Source of the DNA: Glo-17 sp964549735
GTDB lineage: Bacteria > Krumholzibacteriota > Krumholzibacteriia > LZORAL124-64-63
Direction: 5' to 3'
NCBI GenBank assembly: GCA_964549735.1
Contig: CAZJWO010000001.1
Location: forward strand, 1-64,000
DNA length: 64,000 bases
Below, in pieces: positions 49,556 to 57,567 of this stretch. The translations under genes and the position numbers were made by a program. Below the pieces are notes generated by a model that saw only the letters and a program-made list of their open reading frames with translations, made no database searches and was not told where the DNA came from. Numbering within the stretch: the stretch's first letter is position 1; the number at the start of each line of letters is the position of its first letter.

Positions 49556-49570
49556 GCAAACGGCGGGCCG
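49556..49570 (-). promoter_or_regulatory. sigma-54 promoter of the CsbD gene
   Basis: Minus strand CGGCCCG-CCGT-TTGC; perfect -12 half, two mismatches in -24. The upstream element TTCTGATGG (rc at 49636-49644) reads toward it, gap 65 bp, which supports an otherwise moderate match. Confidence 0.6.
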
Positions 49571-49748
49571 CCGTTCTATGGTGTTATATGACAGACCATT
49601 ACGCCGACGCCGCAATCTATGACGGCTCGCGGCGTCCATCAGAATGGCCCACCACCCATCGCCCGGACATCAATCCGCGACATCGGCTGTCATCCCGCCG
49701 ACCTTTCGCACGCCGGGGCTCGGATCAGGGAACTGTCCACTGGAAATG

Positions 49749-49780
49749 GGAAGGGCGACGGACCATCCCGTCGCCCTTCC
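49749..49780 (-). terminator. terminator of the PRC-barrel/DUF4382 unit
   Basis: A 13-bp perfect stem (GGAAGGGCGACGG with CCGTCGCCCTTCC) and 6-nt loop, starting 28 nt after the DUF4382 stop. Only a few Ts follow, but the stem is very stable. Confidence 0.8.
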
Positions 49781-49808
49781 GATCGCTGACTTGTCGCGCA
49801 GCAACGTC

Positions 49809-50663
49809 TCAATCGGTCTCGATCACCAGCACGACATCGATGTCCGCAACGTTCTGCCCGGCGACGACCACGATGCCGTCCCTGGTGGCCGTCTCGTAGC
49901 CGGCGGCGTCGATTCGCAGGTCATACGTGCCCGCCAGCAACGCGTGGAGCACGTAGCCCCCCATGATCGGATCCGGCAGGCACGTGGCCACGGTATCGCG
50001 CGTGACCGGCGCGAGAGCATAGACCACGGCTCCGATGCCGAAAGGCTCCACCGTACCGGAGACGCTCCCCGAGAGCACCGTCTGGACCAGGCGGATCGTC
50101 GGGCGCAAGATGAAGTTCCCGCTGCCGGGGGGAGCCTCGTGCAGCGACCGGGCCACATCGAAGTCCACGGTCAGGTCGGTGATGGCATCGGGATTGATCG
50201 TGAACGTGCCGACAAGTTTGATCCCGGACTGGAACCCGCTGGGGATGAAGAGATTCTGCGGTGAACCATCGATCGTGAGCGTGGCGCTCACGAGCATGAT
50301 GCGCACCTGGGTGTAGGTCCCCGCGGTCAGTTCCACTTCTCCGAGCGTGACGAAGACTCCGTCGACAAGTCGCAGGAGATCGAACGTACGCTCTGCAATC
50401 GGCAGCGTGCCCGGTAGCACCGTGATCCAGCCGCCATCCTCGTTCTCGGCCCGATCACTGCGGTGGACCCGCACCTCCGCGAAGACCACCTCCAGGGACT
50501 CCACGGTCCCGATGAAGGGGGGCGCGTCGACCAGATGCACGCGCAGCGTACCGGTGGCGGTACCGGGGCTCTGCGAATCGGAGCAACCAATCAGACAGAT
50601 GAATAGCACGGCCAGACCGAATCCGGCCGGTAGCAGTCGTCGCAGGATGGGATCGGTCATCAT
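49809..50663 (-). CDS. DUF4382 lipoprotein
   Basis: A 284-residue lipoprotein (lipobox LIGC near residue 27). The mature part begins TGTLRVHLVDAPP, the hallmark of DUF4382, with EVVFAEVRVHRS and the LRLVDGVFVTLGEVELTAGTYTQVR stretch. The last 90 residues look like a carboxypeptidase-regulatory/CNA-B-like beta domain (LHALLAGTYDLRIDAAGYETAT). A surface or adhesive role is plausible; no enzyme motif is seen. GGGAGG lies 5 nt before the ATG. It follows the PRC-barrel gene by 140 bp without an obvious promoter of its own. Confidence 0.85.
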   Translation of the reverse strand: MMTDPILRRLLPAGFGLAVLFICLIGCSDSQSPGTATGTLRVHLVDAPPFIGTVESLEVVFAEVRVHRSDRAENEDGGWITVLPGTLPIAERTFDLLRLVDGVFVTLGEVELTAGTYTQVRIMLVSATLTIDGSPQNLFIPSGFQSGIKLVGTFTINPDAITDLTVDFDVARSLHEAPPGSGNFILRPTIRLVQTVLSGSVSGTVEPFGIGAVVYALAPVTRDTVATCLPDPIMGGYVLHALLAGTYDLRIDAAGYETATRDGIVVVAGQNVADIDVVLVIETD

Positions 50664-50803
50664 CAGCACCTCCCGGCTCGTGGTCCCAACGCCGACGCGA
50701 TGATCTCCGACCGCGTGTCCATGGAACCGAGGGCGCTACCCCACCAGGGTCCACGCCCTCCGGTCCAGACATCTGCGCATCGACGAACGTCCACGCGTTC
50801 TAC

Positions 50804-51166
50804 CTACGCGTCCCAATATGGCTTCTGGCCGTAGTACTTGTGGATGTCATCACCCCAGGACTTGTCCGAAAAATTCGGCCACTTGTCGTTCTTGTCGAAA
50901 CCGGGAGCAGCCTCGAGCTTCTTCTTGTCCACGTCGAGGATGAGCTTGTTCTCGGTGTTGGCGAACTCGAACGCCTTCCAAGGCATGGCGAAGTACTTGC
51001 CGCTGGAGGCCAGAACCGCGTAGGCCAGTCGACCCGCATTGGCATCGATCACCAGTTCATGGATCTTGCCGAGCTTCTCATCCTGGCGGTTGATGACCGC
51101 CTCGCCGATGATCTTCGATGCCGATACGACACCGTACATCTCCTGTGGCTTTCTAGTCGTCACCAT
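50804..51166 (-). CDS. PRC-barrel domain protein
   Basis: A 120-residue soluble protein. Residues about 10-85 form a PRC-barrel (MYGVVSASKIIGEAVINRQDEKLGKI, then IDANAGRLAYAVLASSG), found in RimM, photosynthetic reaction-centre H subunits and many small stress proteins. The C-terminal 35 residues are aromatic and charged. AAGGAG lies 6 nt before the ATG. The sigma-54 promoter is at 51218-51232. Confidence 0.92.
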   Translation of the reverse strand: MVTTRKPQEMYGVVSASKIIGEAVINRQDEKLGKIHELVIDANAGRLAYAVLASSGKYFAMPWKAFEFANTENKLILDVDKKKLEAAPGFDKNDKWPNFSDKSWGDDIHKYYGQKPYWDA

Positions 51167-51217
51167 ATCGTACTCCTTCTGGTTACTGGAACTCTCAACC
51201 ACCACGAACCATAGACG

Positions 51218-51232
51218 GCAATTTGTGCGCCA
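51218..51232 (-). promoter_or_regulatory. sigma-54 promoter of the PRC-barrel gene
   Basis: Minus strand TGGCGCA-CAAA-TTGC, a near-consensus match with perfect -12. Two upstream elements read toward it: TTCTGACAG (rc 51309-51317, gap 76 bp) and TTCTGATGG (rc 51330-51338, gap 97 bp), two helical turns apart. Confidence 0.75.
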
Positions 51233-51591
51233 GTTACGCGTCTTGAGGTAAGTGCGTGCGTCCACTACTGGATCGGCTGAGAGAACCTGACCGGACGGCG
51301 TCCGATGGCTGTCAGAATGATGTCGGAGTCCATCAGAATCGACGTCGCCGCGCAGGCCTGGTTCGGGATCGAGTGAATGCTGATTCCGGTTGAACGTGCG
51401 GCGTCGCTCCGCGTGGCCGTCGCTAGGATCTCCTCTGATCTCCTCTCGCCCGCGAGCCCCAGCGATTCGCCGATGTCCGGTCATCGAGGTCCATGACCGG
51501 AACCTCCATTTCGATCAGCCGCGCCACATTCTGATCGGTGCGGCAAGAACCGGTGTCGCTGCAATTGATTGCCTGGTAATCAGTTCGAACG

Positions 51592-51606
51592 TGGCACGGG
51601 AATGGC
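51592..51606 (+). promoter_or_regulatory. sigma-54 promoter of the 44-residue peptide gene
   Basis: TGGCACG-GGAA-TGGC, same type as at 38459 and 43581. The element TTCTGATCG (51529-51537) reads toward it, gap 54 bp. It leaves a long leader of about 200 nt before 51820. Confidence 0.65.
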
Positions 51607-51819
51607 TGATAGACCATGCAGCCACCAACAGCCGTAGGTCTCGAGGAGGCCCGGAGTGGAGACGAGCGGAGGCTGGTCGCCACGGGAAGCGGCGGCGAGT
51701 CTGGAACAGAGAACGATCGCGTTGGACGCCCTGCGAGTTGCAGGGGACGGCATCAGGATCCAGTTCGCCGCTGCTTTCGATCGTCGCGACCGCAACACAC
51801 CATCGAGGAGAGAAGAACC

Positions 51820-51954
51820 ATGAAAAAGGACTACGACCGGCCAGAGATGCTGGTGACGACGATCCAGCTGGGAGTGTTCGGCCAGTATGGCCTGACCGAC
51901 AGAGACGAGGTCTACGCGCTCCCTATCCCGGACCGTCGTAACTCGTCTCGTTGA
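51820..51954 (+). CDS. orphan 44-residue peptide, possible RiPP-type precursor
   Basis: Starts MKKDYDRPEMLV and continues through TTIQLGVFGQYGLTDRDE to a polar, proline/arginine-rich end. The KKxYxxPxM/L start resembles leader regions of lasso-type and other ribosomal peptide precursors recognised by PqqD-like domains, and also the many short unknown peptides of FCB bacteria. No modifying enzyme, protease or transporter is beside it. GAGGAG lies about 10 nt upstream. It has its own sigma-54 promoter and is followed by a strong hairpin. Confidence 0.6.
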   Translation: MKKDYDRPEMLVTTIQLGVFGQYGLTDRDEVYALPIPDRRNSSR

Positions 51955-52047
51955 TTCCCGCCAGGATCGTGTCGCTGGACACACGACGTTCCGTCGACGG
52001 CGACGCCAGGATCATGATACCCGGCCGCCTGCCACCAGGACTTCATG

Positions 52048-52080
52048 CCGGCGATCTCCTGATCATCAGGAGATCGCCGG
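52048..52080 (+). terminator. near-perfect hairpin downstream of the peptide gene
   Basis: Inverted repeat with 16-bp arms (CCGGCGATCTCCTGAT and its complement) around one base, about 93 nt after the peptide stop, followed by TATAGAG. A terminator or 3' stabilising hairpin. The rest of 51955-52294 shows no gene. Confidence 0.65.
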
Positions 52081-52294
52081 TATAGAGGTCGTCCGAGCGG
52101 AACGATGCGACGCCTCAACCGCACTCGGATCGATTTCGGCACCGATATCGACGCCCCTCCAGCACTTCACCGAGCCGGCGGGGCCGGGGCTGATTCCCGT
52201 GGACCCGCCGACACCGCTTGGTCTCGCAGCAGATCGAGCGGTCGCCTGGCGGGTCCGGAGCCTGGGTCTGGTTCCCACAACACGGTTCCCGGTT

Positions 52295-52984
52295 CTAGAA
52301 GACGAGTCCCAGGACCGCCAAGGTGGTGAAACCATTCAGCTTGAAGCCGCGCAACGAATAGTCGTCGCCATTGAGGTTGATCGCCTGGTCCCCGAAGGAG
52401 GGATCGTTCCAGACGTACCTCGCCTCGGCCCCCACGAAGATGCGCGACGAGACGAATGCGTTGAGGCCGGTGCCGGCGTGGATACCGAAGGTCGCGGTGC
52501 CCTCGAAAGTGTTGGCGTTGTCGCTCACCTCGAACTCCGAGAAGTACGCGCCGACACCGAATTCGCCGAAGGGGTAGACCGGTCCGACCGGTACGAAGAC
52601 CTTGGCGGACAGGATCACGGGAATGACGTTGAACTCGAGTTCGCGCCGTGCGGCGAGTTGGTCCGCGAAGGTGCCCTTGGATTTGAAGTAGCCGATGCCC
52701 AGCTCGAGAGCGAAGGAGGGCGAGAAGAAGCGCCCGAACGCCATCTCGCCGGCGACACCGGACTTCGTGTCCGCATCGAATGTGTTCTCGACATTGATGT
52801 TGCCGAGGTCGAAATCCTTGCTGGGGGAGTAGATGCCGCCCTTCAGGGCCAGGTAATTGCCGGCCTGCCCCGCCGCCGACGCATCGATCGCCGAGCCCGT
52901 CAGACCGACCAACATCGCCACGACCAAGGCGATGCCGCACCGCGTGCCTTTGCGGCGCCAGCTTTCGTGAAGATTGCGTTGCAT
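52295..52984 (-). CDS. outer-membrane beta-barrel protein
   Basis: A 229-residue exported protein: signal peptide about 15-38, then an OmpW/OmpA-like small barrel (GNYLALKGGIYSPSKDFDL, ALELGIGYFKSKG, YPFGEFGVGAYFSEFE, GTGLNAFVSSRIFVGAEARYVW) ending LAVLGLVF with terminal Phe. GGAGG lies 9 nt before the ATG. Its leader, including a sigma-54 promoter and upstream element, is nearly identical to that of 53332-54453. Confidence 0.88.
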   Translation of the reverse strand: MQRNLHESWRRKGTRCGIALVVAMLVGLTGSAIDASAAGQAGNYLALKGGIYSPSKDFDLGNINVENTFDADTKSGVAGEMAFGRFFSPSFALELGIGYFKSKGTFADQLAARRELEFNVIPVILSAKVFVPVGPVYPFGEFGVGAYFSEFEVSDNANTFEGTATFGIHAGTGLNAFVSSRIFVGAEARYVWNDPSFGDQAINLNGDDYSLRGFKLNGFTTLAVLGLVF

Positions 52985-53223
52985 GGAATGATCCTCCTGT
53001 TCTTCGTTTGCTCGACAGTCGCGGTTCATCCGAACCACGGACCGCCTGATCCACAGGCCTGGCTTCCCATGCTCCTGTGCTTGCTCACGCCACTGGACAA
53101 CGCAAGTCCCACGCCACGACCATCAGAGGCTATCCCATTGTCCCGTTGCGACATAGGAATCGCGACGCTCACCCGGGGGCGATCAAAACCATGGGCACCG
53201 CATCATTGCGATGAGGGCGCGAT
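52979..53223 (-). repeat. leader cassette repeat, copy 1
   Basis: About 245 bp, highly similar to 54516-54760 in direct orientation. It runs from the start codon of the beta-barrel gene up through ribosome-binding site, leader, sigma-54 promoter and the TTTTGATCG element. The two coding sequences that follow are unrelated, so the regulatory cassette itself was copied. Confidence 0.9.
53102..53116 (-). promoter_or_regulatory. sigma-54 promoter of the beta-barrel gene (leader copy 1)
   Basis: Minus strand TGGCGTG-GGAC-TTGC, perfect -12 half. The upstream element TTTTGATCG (rc 53180-53188), gap 63 bp. Confidence 0.7.
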
Positions 53224-53331
53224 CGCGGCAATTTCGGGGATATCGGAAAGCTCCGAAAGGAGGCCTGCTCCGCGCCTGGGCGCGGCAGCAGGCCAAGACC
53301 TGAACGTACGAAGACACGCCCGCAGTAGCCC

Positions 53332-54453
53332 CTATTTCACGAGGGTCAAGCGCTGCAAGGCCTCGTCGGTACCGGCGCGCAGGTGGCAGAGATAGACCCC
53401 GCTACCGACCGGCTGTCCGCTCTGGTCGCGCCCCGACCAGGTGAACTCGTGCCAACCACCGTCAAAGGTCCCGCTGGCCAGCAAGGCCACGCGATGCCCC
53501 CGTGAGTCCAGGATCTCCAGCATCACGAGCGTGGCACGCGGCAGTTCGAAGCGCAGGGTCGTTAAGGGATTGAAGGGATTCGGGTAGGCCCGCAAAGCCA
53601 GGCCCGGAGCGCTGGGGGGCTGGTCGACCGCGGTGACGACAGGGGCGACCGCATCGATGAGCGCCTGCATCAGGATCGGGCCGACCAGAACGTTGGCCTG
53701 CACGTTGGGATGGCTGTCCCCGTCGGCATGGCCCCGTTCGAACTCATAGCGAAGCATGTTGGCCGCGGGCGAGCCGTCGTCCGGAGCGGCCAGCAGATCG
53801 AAGAGGTCGAAGACCTGGATGTTCAGGCGCGGCGGGCTCCCCCGGAAGTCGGGACTCATCAGCCACGCGGCGAACAGGCGGGCAGTCGACGCGCGCAGCA
53901 CCGATTGCTCCTCGTGCAGACGGTGCCGGGGCGGCGGGGACAGGACCACGAAGACCTTCTCGGGGTGCTGGTCGAAGTAGGTGCGCATGCTCAGGTAATA
54001 GGTCTGGTACTGGACCAGGGCCGCCGCCAGTTCGCTGGCAGTGCTCGCGCCGGCGAAGTCGCACGAGCGGTAGCACGATTTGAAGGCGATCACGTCGTGA
54101 GTCATGATGGAATCCCGGGCGGCAGCTACGTGTGACTCCGTACCCAGCCACTGGTCTGCCAGGCCGTCGGGATTGGTGTTGAAGCCGCAAGCGCTGCCGT
54201 AGGGGTACCCTAGCAGCTCGCCGGAGGGATCGGTCAGTCCGATGTAGGGATAATGGTGGTCCCAGAAGGCGAGATGGGTTTGATCCCGGGCGTTGTGATC
54301 GATCAGGTAGTCGCGCATGCCACCTTGTTCGATCAGACCCAAGCCGACAGAATTGTGCAACATGAAGATCTTCGCGTCATCGCGAGCGCTGACGGATGCA
54401 GAGATCAGAACGCAGCAGGCGACGGCTACTGCGAACCAGCGTAGATTCAACAT
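53332..54453 (-). CDS. secreted protein with C-terminal FlgD-like/T9SS-style sorting domain
   Basis: A 373-residue exported protein with a signal peptide (about 1-23). The central domain (about 25-280) starts AKIFMLHNSVGLGLIEQGG and contains DVIAFKSCYRS and VFVVLSPPPRHR; it looks like an SGNH-hydrolase-type fold without being certain. The last 85 residues are the FlgD-Ig/type A sorting domain (LRAYPNPFNPLTTLRFELP; VGSGVYLCHLRAG) typical of FCB-related bacteria. GGAGG precedes the ATG. Transcription should start from leader copy 2, about 190 bp upstream. Confidence 0.85.
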   Translation of the reverse strand: MLNLRWFAVAVACCVLISASVSARDDAKIFMLHNSVGLGLIEQGGMRDYLIDHNARDQTHLAFWDHHYPYIGLTDPSGELLGYPYGSACGFNTNPDGLADQWLGTESHVAAARDSIMTHDVIAFKSCYRSCDFAGASTASELAAALVQYQTYYLSMRTYFDQHPEKVFVVLSPPPRHRLHEEQSVLRASTARLFAAWLMSPDFRGSPPRLNIQVFDLFDLLAAPDDGSPAANMLRYEFERGHADGDSHPNVQANVLVGPILMQALIDAVAPVVTAVDQPPSAPGLALRAYPNPFNPLTTLRFELPRATLVMLEILDSRGHRVALLASGTFDGGWHEFTWSGRDQSGQPVGSGVYLCHLRAGTDEALQRLTLVK

Positions 54454-54515
54454 GGGGAAAAACCTCCCGAGACGATACCGTTCTCATTGGTCAGGGGGGA
54501 TGCCGGCAGATTGTA

Positions 54516-54760
54516 TTGCATGGAGTGATCCTCCTGTTCGTCGTTTGCTCGACAGTCGCGGTTCATCCGAACCACGGACCGCCTGATCCACAGGCTTGGC
54601 TTCCCATGCTCCTGTGCTTGCTCACTCCACGGGACTCCGCAAATCCCACGCCACGATCATAAGAGGCTATCCCGTTGTCCCGTTGCGACTTGGGAATCGC
54701 GACGCTCACCCTGGAGCGATCAAAACCATGGGTCCTGCATCATTGCGATGGGAGCGCGAC
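54516..54760 (-). repeat. leader cassette repeat, copy 2
   Basis: Direct copy of 52979-53223. It still carries the AGGAGGATC ribosome-binding site and an ATG opening a 24-codon frame that stops just before the start of 53332-54453. Its distal end abuts element B at a shared GCGCGA. Confidence 0.9.
54639..54653 (-). promoter_or_regulatory. sigma-54 promoter of the secreted protein (leader copy 2)
   Basis: Minus strand TGGCGTG-GGAT-TTGC. The upstream element TTTTGATCG (rc 54717-54725), gap 63 bp, as in copy 1. Confidence 0.7.
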
Positions 54761-54934
54761 CGGCAGCAGGAAATACAACACCGCGAAACGCAGGGCGCCC
54801 TTCGTGGAGCCCCCTTGCTCGCCGGTCGGCGTCAGGCCTGTGCCGACGGCACGGAGACGGGTCGCATTTTCGCGATCCAGCGCTGACAGACGGCCGCCGC
54901 CGAGTAGGCCGCGAATAGACCTGCGGATTCGCAT
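54740..54934 (-). pseudogene. small membrane protein, truncated copy (element B)
   Basis: A 64-codon frame paralogous to 31189-31407 (shared GGSTKGALRFAVLYF). The transmembrane helix is cut after LPVA and ends LPSQ, because element B is joined to leader copy 2 inside the gene. GGAGG still lies 7 nt before the ATG. It may be translated but probably no longer spans the membrane. Confidence 0.6.
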
Positions 54935-55097
54935 GGTTGCACCTCCACCTGGGCCCGCGGATCTGACACCGGCCCAGACGAACGCGCGTGGGTGCGAGGG
55001 ATGCACGGCAGTTCTACGGGGATCGCCGCTCCTCAGGAGCCCTCGGACAGAGGATACTGGGCCTTGAATGGTAATGCCGGCGCCGATTCCCGCAATT
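54756..55097 (-). repeat. dispersed repeat element B
   Basis: About 340 bp matching 31229-31568. The leader hairpin is kept as GCTCC-TGA-GGAGC (55028-55040) with CGAGGG/CCCTCG arms. Confidence 0.85.
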
Positions 55098-55258
55098 AGC
55101 TTTCCGGCGCAACCGCGCATCGCGGCGTCGGCGGCCAGCGGCCGCCTCGAGGCTCCACCTCTGCGACCGTCTTGCCGCTGCCCGCGCCGTACGCTAGGAT
55201 CGCCCCATCGGCGGCGCCGCGGCGGGTTGCCGCAACTTCTTCCCTTCCAGAGGAACGT

Positions 55259-57298
55259 ATGGCCCGCATCGCCCCAGCGTCCGATCGCCACGCCGCGCCG
55301 CCGGTCTCCCCCGCAGCCGCTCGCGTCGGCCTCGCGGCCCTCGTGGCGGCGCTGCTCGGCGCTGGTCTGCTGGCGGTCTTTCCGCACCCGCCGGACTGCG
55401 ACATCTGGTGGCACCTCGCGGCGGGCGAAGTCATCGTCGGGCAGAAGCGGATCCCGACCACCGACCCCTTCACCTTCACCGCTGCCGGCCGGCCTTGGGT
55501 AACCCACGAGTGGCTCGCGGAGGTGATCTTCTTCGCGGTCGACCGACTGGGCGGCCTCGACGCACTCATCATCCTGAAGGCCCTCCTGGCGATAACCGCG
55601 CTGGCTTTCGCCGCGGCGGCGGCCCTCACCGGCGCCGGTTGGCGCGAGCGGCTCGGCTCAACCGCCCTCGGTGCGCTGCTGGCCGGGCCCCTGCTCGCCA
55701 CCCGCGCTTTCGCCCGCCCCCACATGTTCACCGCCGCGCTGCTGGGACTCGTTCTGTGGCTGCTCTGCCGCGAACGGGCGACCGGCCGGCGCGCGTACGT
55801 GGTCGCGCTCGTGCCCGTCTTCTGGACCTGGGCCAACCTGCACGCGGGGTTCGTGCTCGGACTCGCTCTCGTGGCGCTGTTCTGGCTGGGCGCGCTGCGC
55901 GAAATCCCGGCGGCCGACCGCGCCGCGCTGCTCAAGAAACGCCTGGCGACCCTCGCCGCCCTCTTGCTTGTCACTCTGCTCAACCCGAACCACGTGCACG
56001 CCCTGCTGTATCCGCTGCACCTAGTGGCCCGCGCCGAGATCAGCGGCGGCATCCAGGAACTGCGGCCCATCTTCCATGCCTACTACGACGGCGCGCTCTT
56101 CCGGCTCGTCTTGGTGCTCGTGGCTGCGGTCATGGCGGTGCTGTTGGCGGGAAGCCGCCGCTCGCTCGTCTGGGCGGTGCTCGTGCCCGGCGTGGTGTTC
56201 GCAGCGCTCTCGCTGCGCAACTTGCGCGGCGTATCGGAGTTCGCGGTCCTCGTACCGGCACTCGTCGGTTGGCACGGCGCCTGGCTCGCGCGGCGCAAGG
56301 CGGGCGCGTTCGTGTCGCCCGTGCTAGTCCTGGCCGCCGTCCTGGCCGGCGCACCGGCCGTGCTGCGGTCGGGCGTACCGATGGGCCCGGACCATGTGCG
56401 CCGGGCCGGTTTCGGCGTGACCGACCGCGTGTCGCTGGCAGGTTTGACCAGCTTCCTGCGCGAAATCGGACCCGACGGCCGCCTGTTCAATGTGATGGGT
56501 TTCGGCGGCTATTTGATCCGCGACCTCTGGCCGCAGCGCTCGGTGTTCATCGACGGCCGCCTCGACATCTACCCGCCCGGCTTTCTCGCCGCGTACGGCG
56601 CGCTGCTCAGCACGGGCGACGGGTGGAACGAACTCTGCGAGCGCTGGTGCATCGCGCTGGCGGCGGTAGACAACAACCCCGGACCCCGGGGCGACTACGG
56701 GCTACGCCGCCGCCTGCGCACCGACCCCGACTGGGTCTGCTTATTCTTCACCCGCAACGCCGTGATCTACGCGCGCCAGGGCGCCGGGCTCGACCACGTC
56801 ATTGCGCGGTACGGCAGCCGCTATGATCCGGGCGCGGACGCAAGCTCCGCCGCAATCCAGCGGTTCGTCGCGGCGTCGAGCGCGGTCGATGTCAGCCAGG
56901 CCGCCGCCGCGCTCGCCGCGTGGACGGCGCTGCTGCCGGAGGACGGCTTCCTGTTCTCGCAGCTTGGACAGCTGCTCGAGGCCGCGGGCCGCAACGCGGA
57001 AGCGGCGCCCGTGTTGCGCCGAGCCGCGCGGCTCGATCCGTGGACAGTCGAACTGCGCTTTCTTCTGGCGCGGGCCTTGATCAAAGCCGATTCGCTCGTC
57101 GCCGCGCGCATGGAGTTGGCCGCCTTGATCGACAGCGAGCCACGGCGCCTCGAACCGCTGCTGCTATTGGCAGCGTTGCAGCAGCAGGAAGGCGACACCG
57201 ACGCTGCGATCGCCACCGTGCAGCGGGCCCGCGCGCTGCACCCGAACCATCCCGCTGTGCTACGCAGCCTGGAGGCGATCGAGCAGCCTCAGCGATGA
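55259..57298 (+). CDS. multi-pass membrane protein with C-terminal TPR region
   Basis: A 679-residue inner-membrane protein. About ten hydrophobic helices span residues 20-390, with a periplasmic-loop motif DCDIWWHLAAGEVIVGQKRIP after helix 1. The layout resembles uncharacterised GT-C-like membrane proteins. A soluble part (about 400-560) contains VFIDGRLDIYPP, and TPR-like helices end the protein (LFSQLGQLLEAAGRNAEAAPVLRRAARLDP). A glycosyltransferase function is possible but no catalytic residue is proven. AGAGGA precedes the ATG. Confidence 0.7.
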   Translation: MARIAPASDRHAAPPVSPAAARVGLAALVAALLGAGLLAVFPHPPDCDIWWHLAAGEVIVGQKRIPTTDPFTFTAAGRPWVTHEWLAEVIFFAVDRLGGLDALIILKALLAITALAFAAAAALTGAGWRERLGSTALGALLAGPLLATRAFARPHMFTAALLGLVLWLLCRERATGRRAYVVALVPVFWTWANLHAGFVLGLALVALFWLGALREIPAADRAALLKKRLATLAALLLVTLLNPNHVHALLYPLHLVARAEISGGIQELRPIFHAYYDGALFRLVLVLVAAVMAVLLAGSRRSLVWAVLVPGVVFAALSLRNLRGVSEFAVLVPALVGWHGAWLARRKAGAFVSPVLVLAAVLAGAPAVLRSGVPMGPDHVRRAGFGVTDRVSLAGLTSFLREIGPDGRLFNVMGFGGYLIRDLWPQRSVFIDGRLDIYPPGFLAAYGALLSTGDGWNELCERWCIALAAVDNNPGPRGDYGLRRRLRTDPDWVCLFFTRNAVIYARQGAGLDHVIARYGSRYDPGADASSAAIQRFVAASSAVDVSQAAAALAAWTALLPEDGFLFSQLGQLLEAAGRNAEAAPVLRRAARLDPWTVELRFLLARALIKADSLVAARMELAALIDSEPRRLEPLLLLAALQQQEGDTDAAIATVQRARALHPNHPAVLRSLEAIEQPQR

Positions 57299-57302
57299 TG
57301 GT

Positions 57303-57328
57303 GGCTGCGGCACGCTGCCGCCGTAGCC
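57303..57328 (+). terminator. hairpin downstream of the membrane protein
   Basis: GCGGCA/TGCCGC core with outer GGCT/AGCC pairing and a CGC loop, directly after the stop. No T tract, so moderate support only. Confidence 0.4.
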
Positions 57329-57567
57329 GAGGGCGATTGCGTGAAGCGACGGCTCCGCCTCCCTTGTCACGTGAGATTTTTTAGAGATTTGGGGACAATG
57401 ACTCGGATAGGCGGGCAGAGTGGCTGGCGCGCACTTGGTGCAAATTGAAAATCGGATTTTCGATCTGTGCAGATCGGCGATCGGTACCGGAACACGATCC
57501 TTACGCATGAGCACACCGCAGAGCGCGCATTTTCCAGGAACACCCCACTGGGTAGTCCGGCAGGGCG

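Noticed and set aside
52985..53223. Repeated leader as a riboswitch (c-di-GMP or similar)
   Set aside because: I could not match the conserved core of any known riboswitch class. The duplication is better explained by the promoter and enhancer element it contains.
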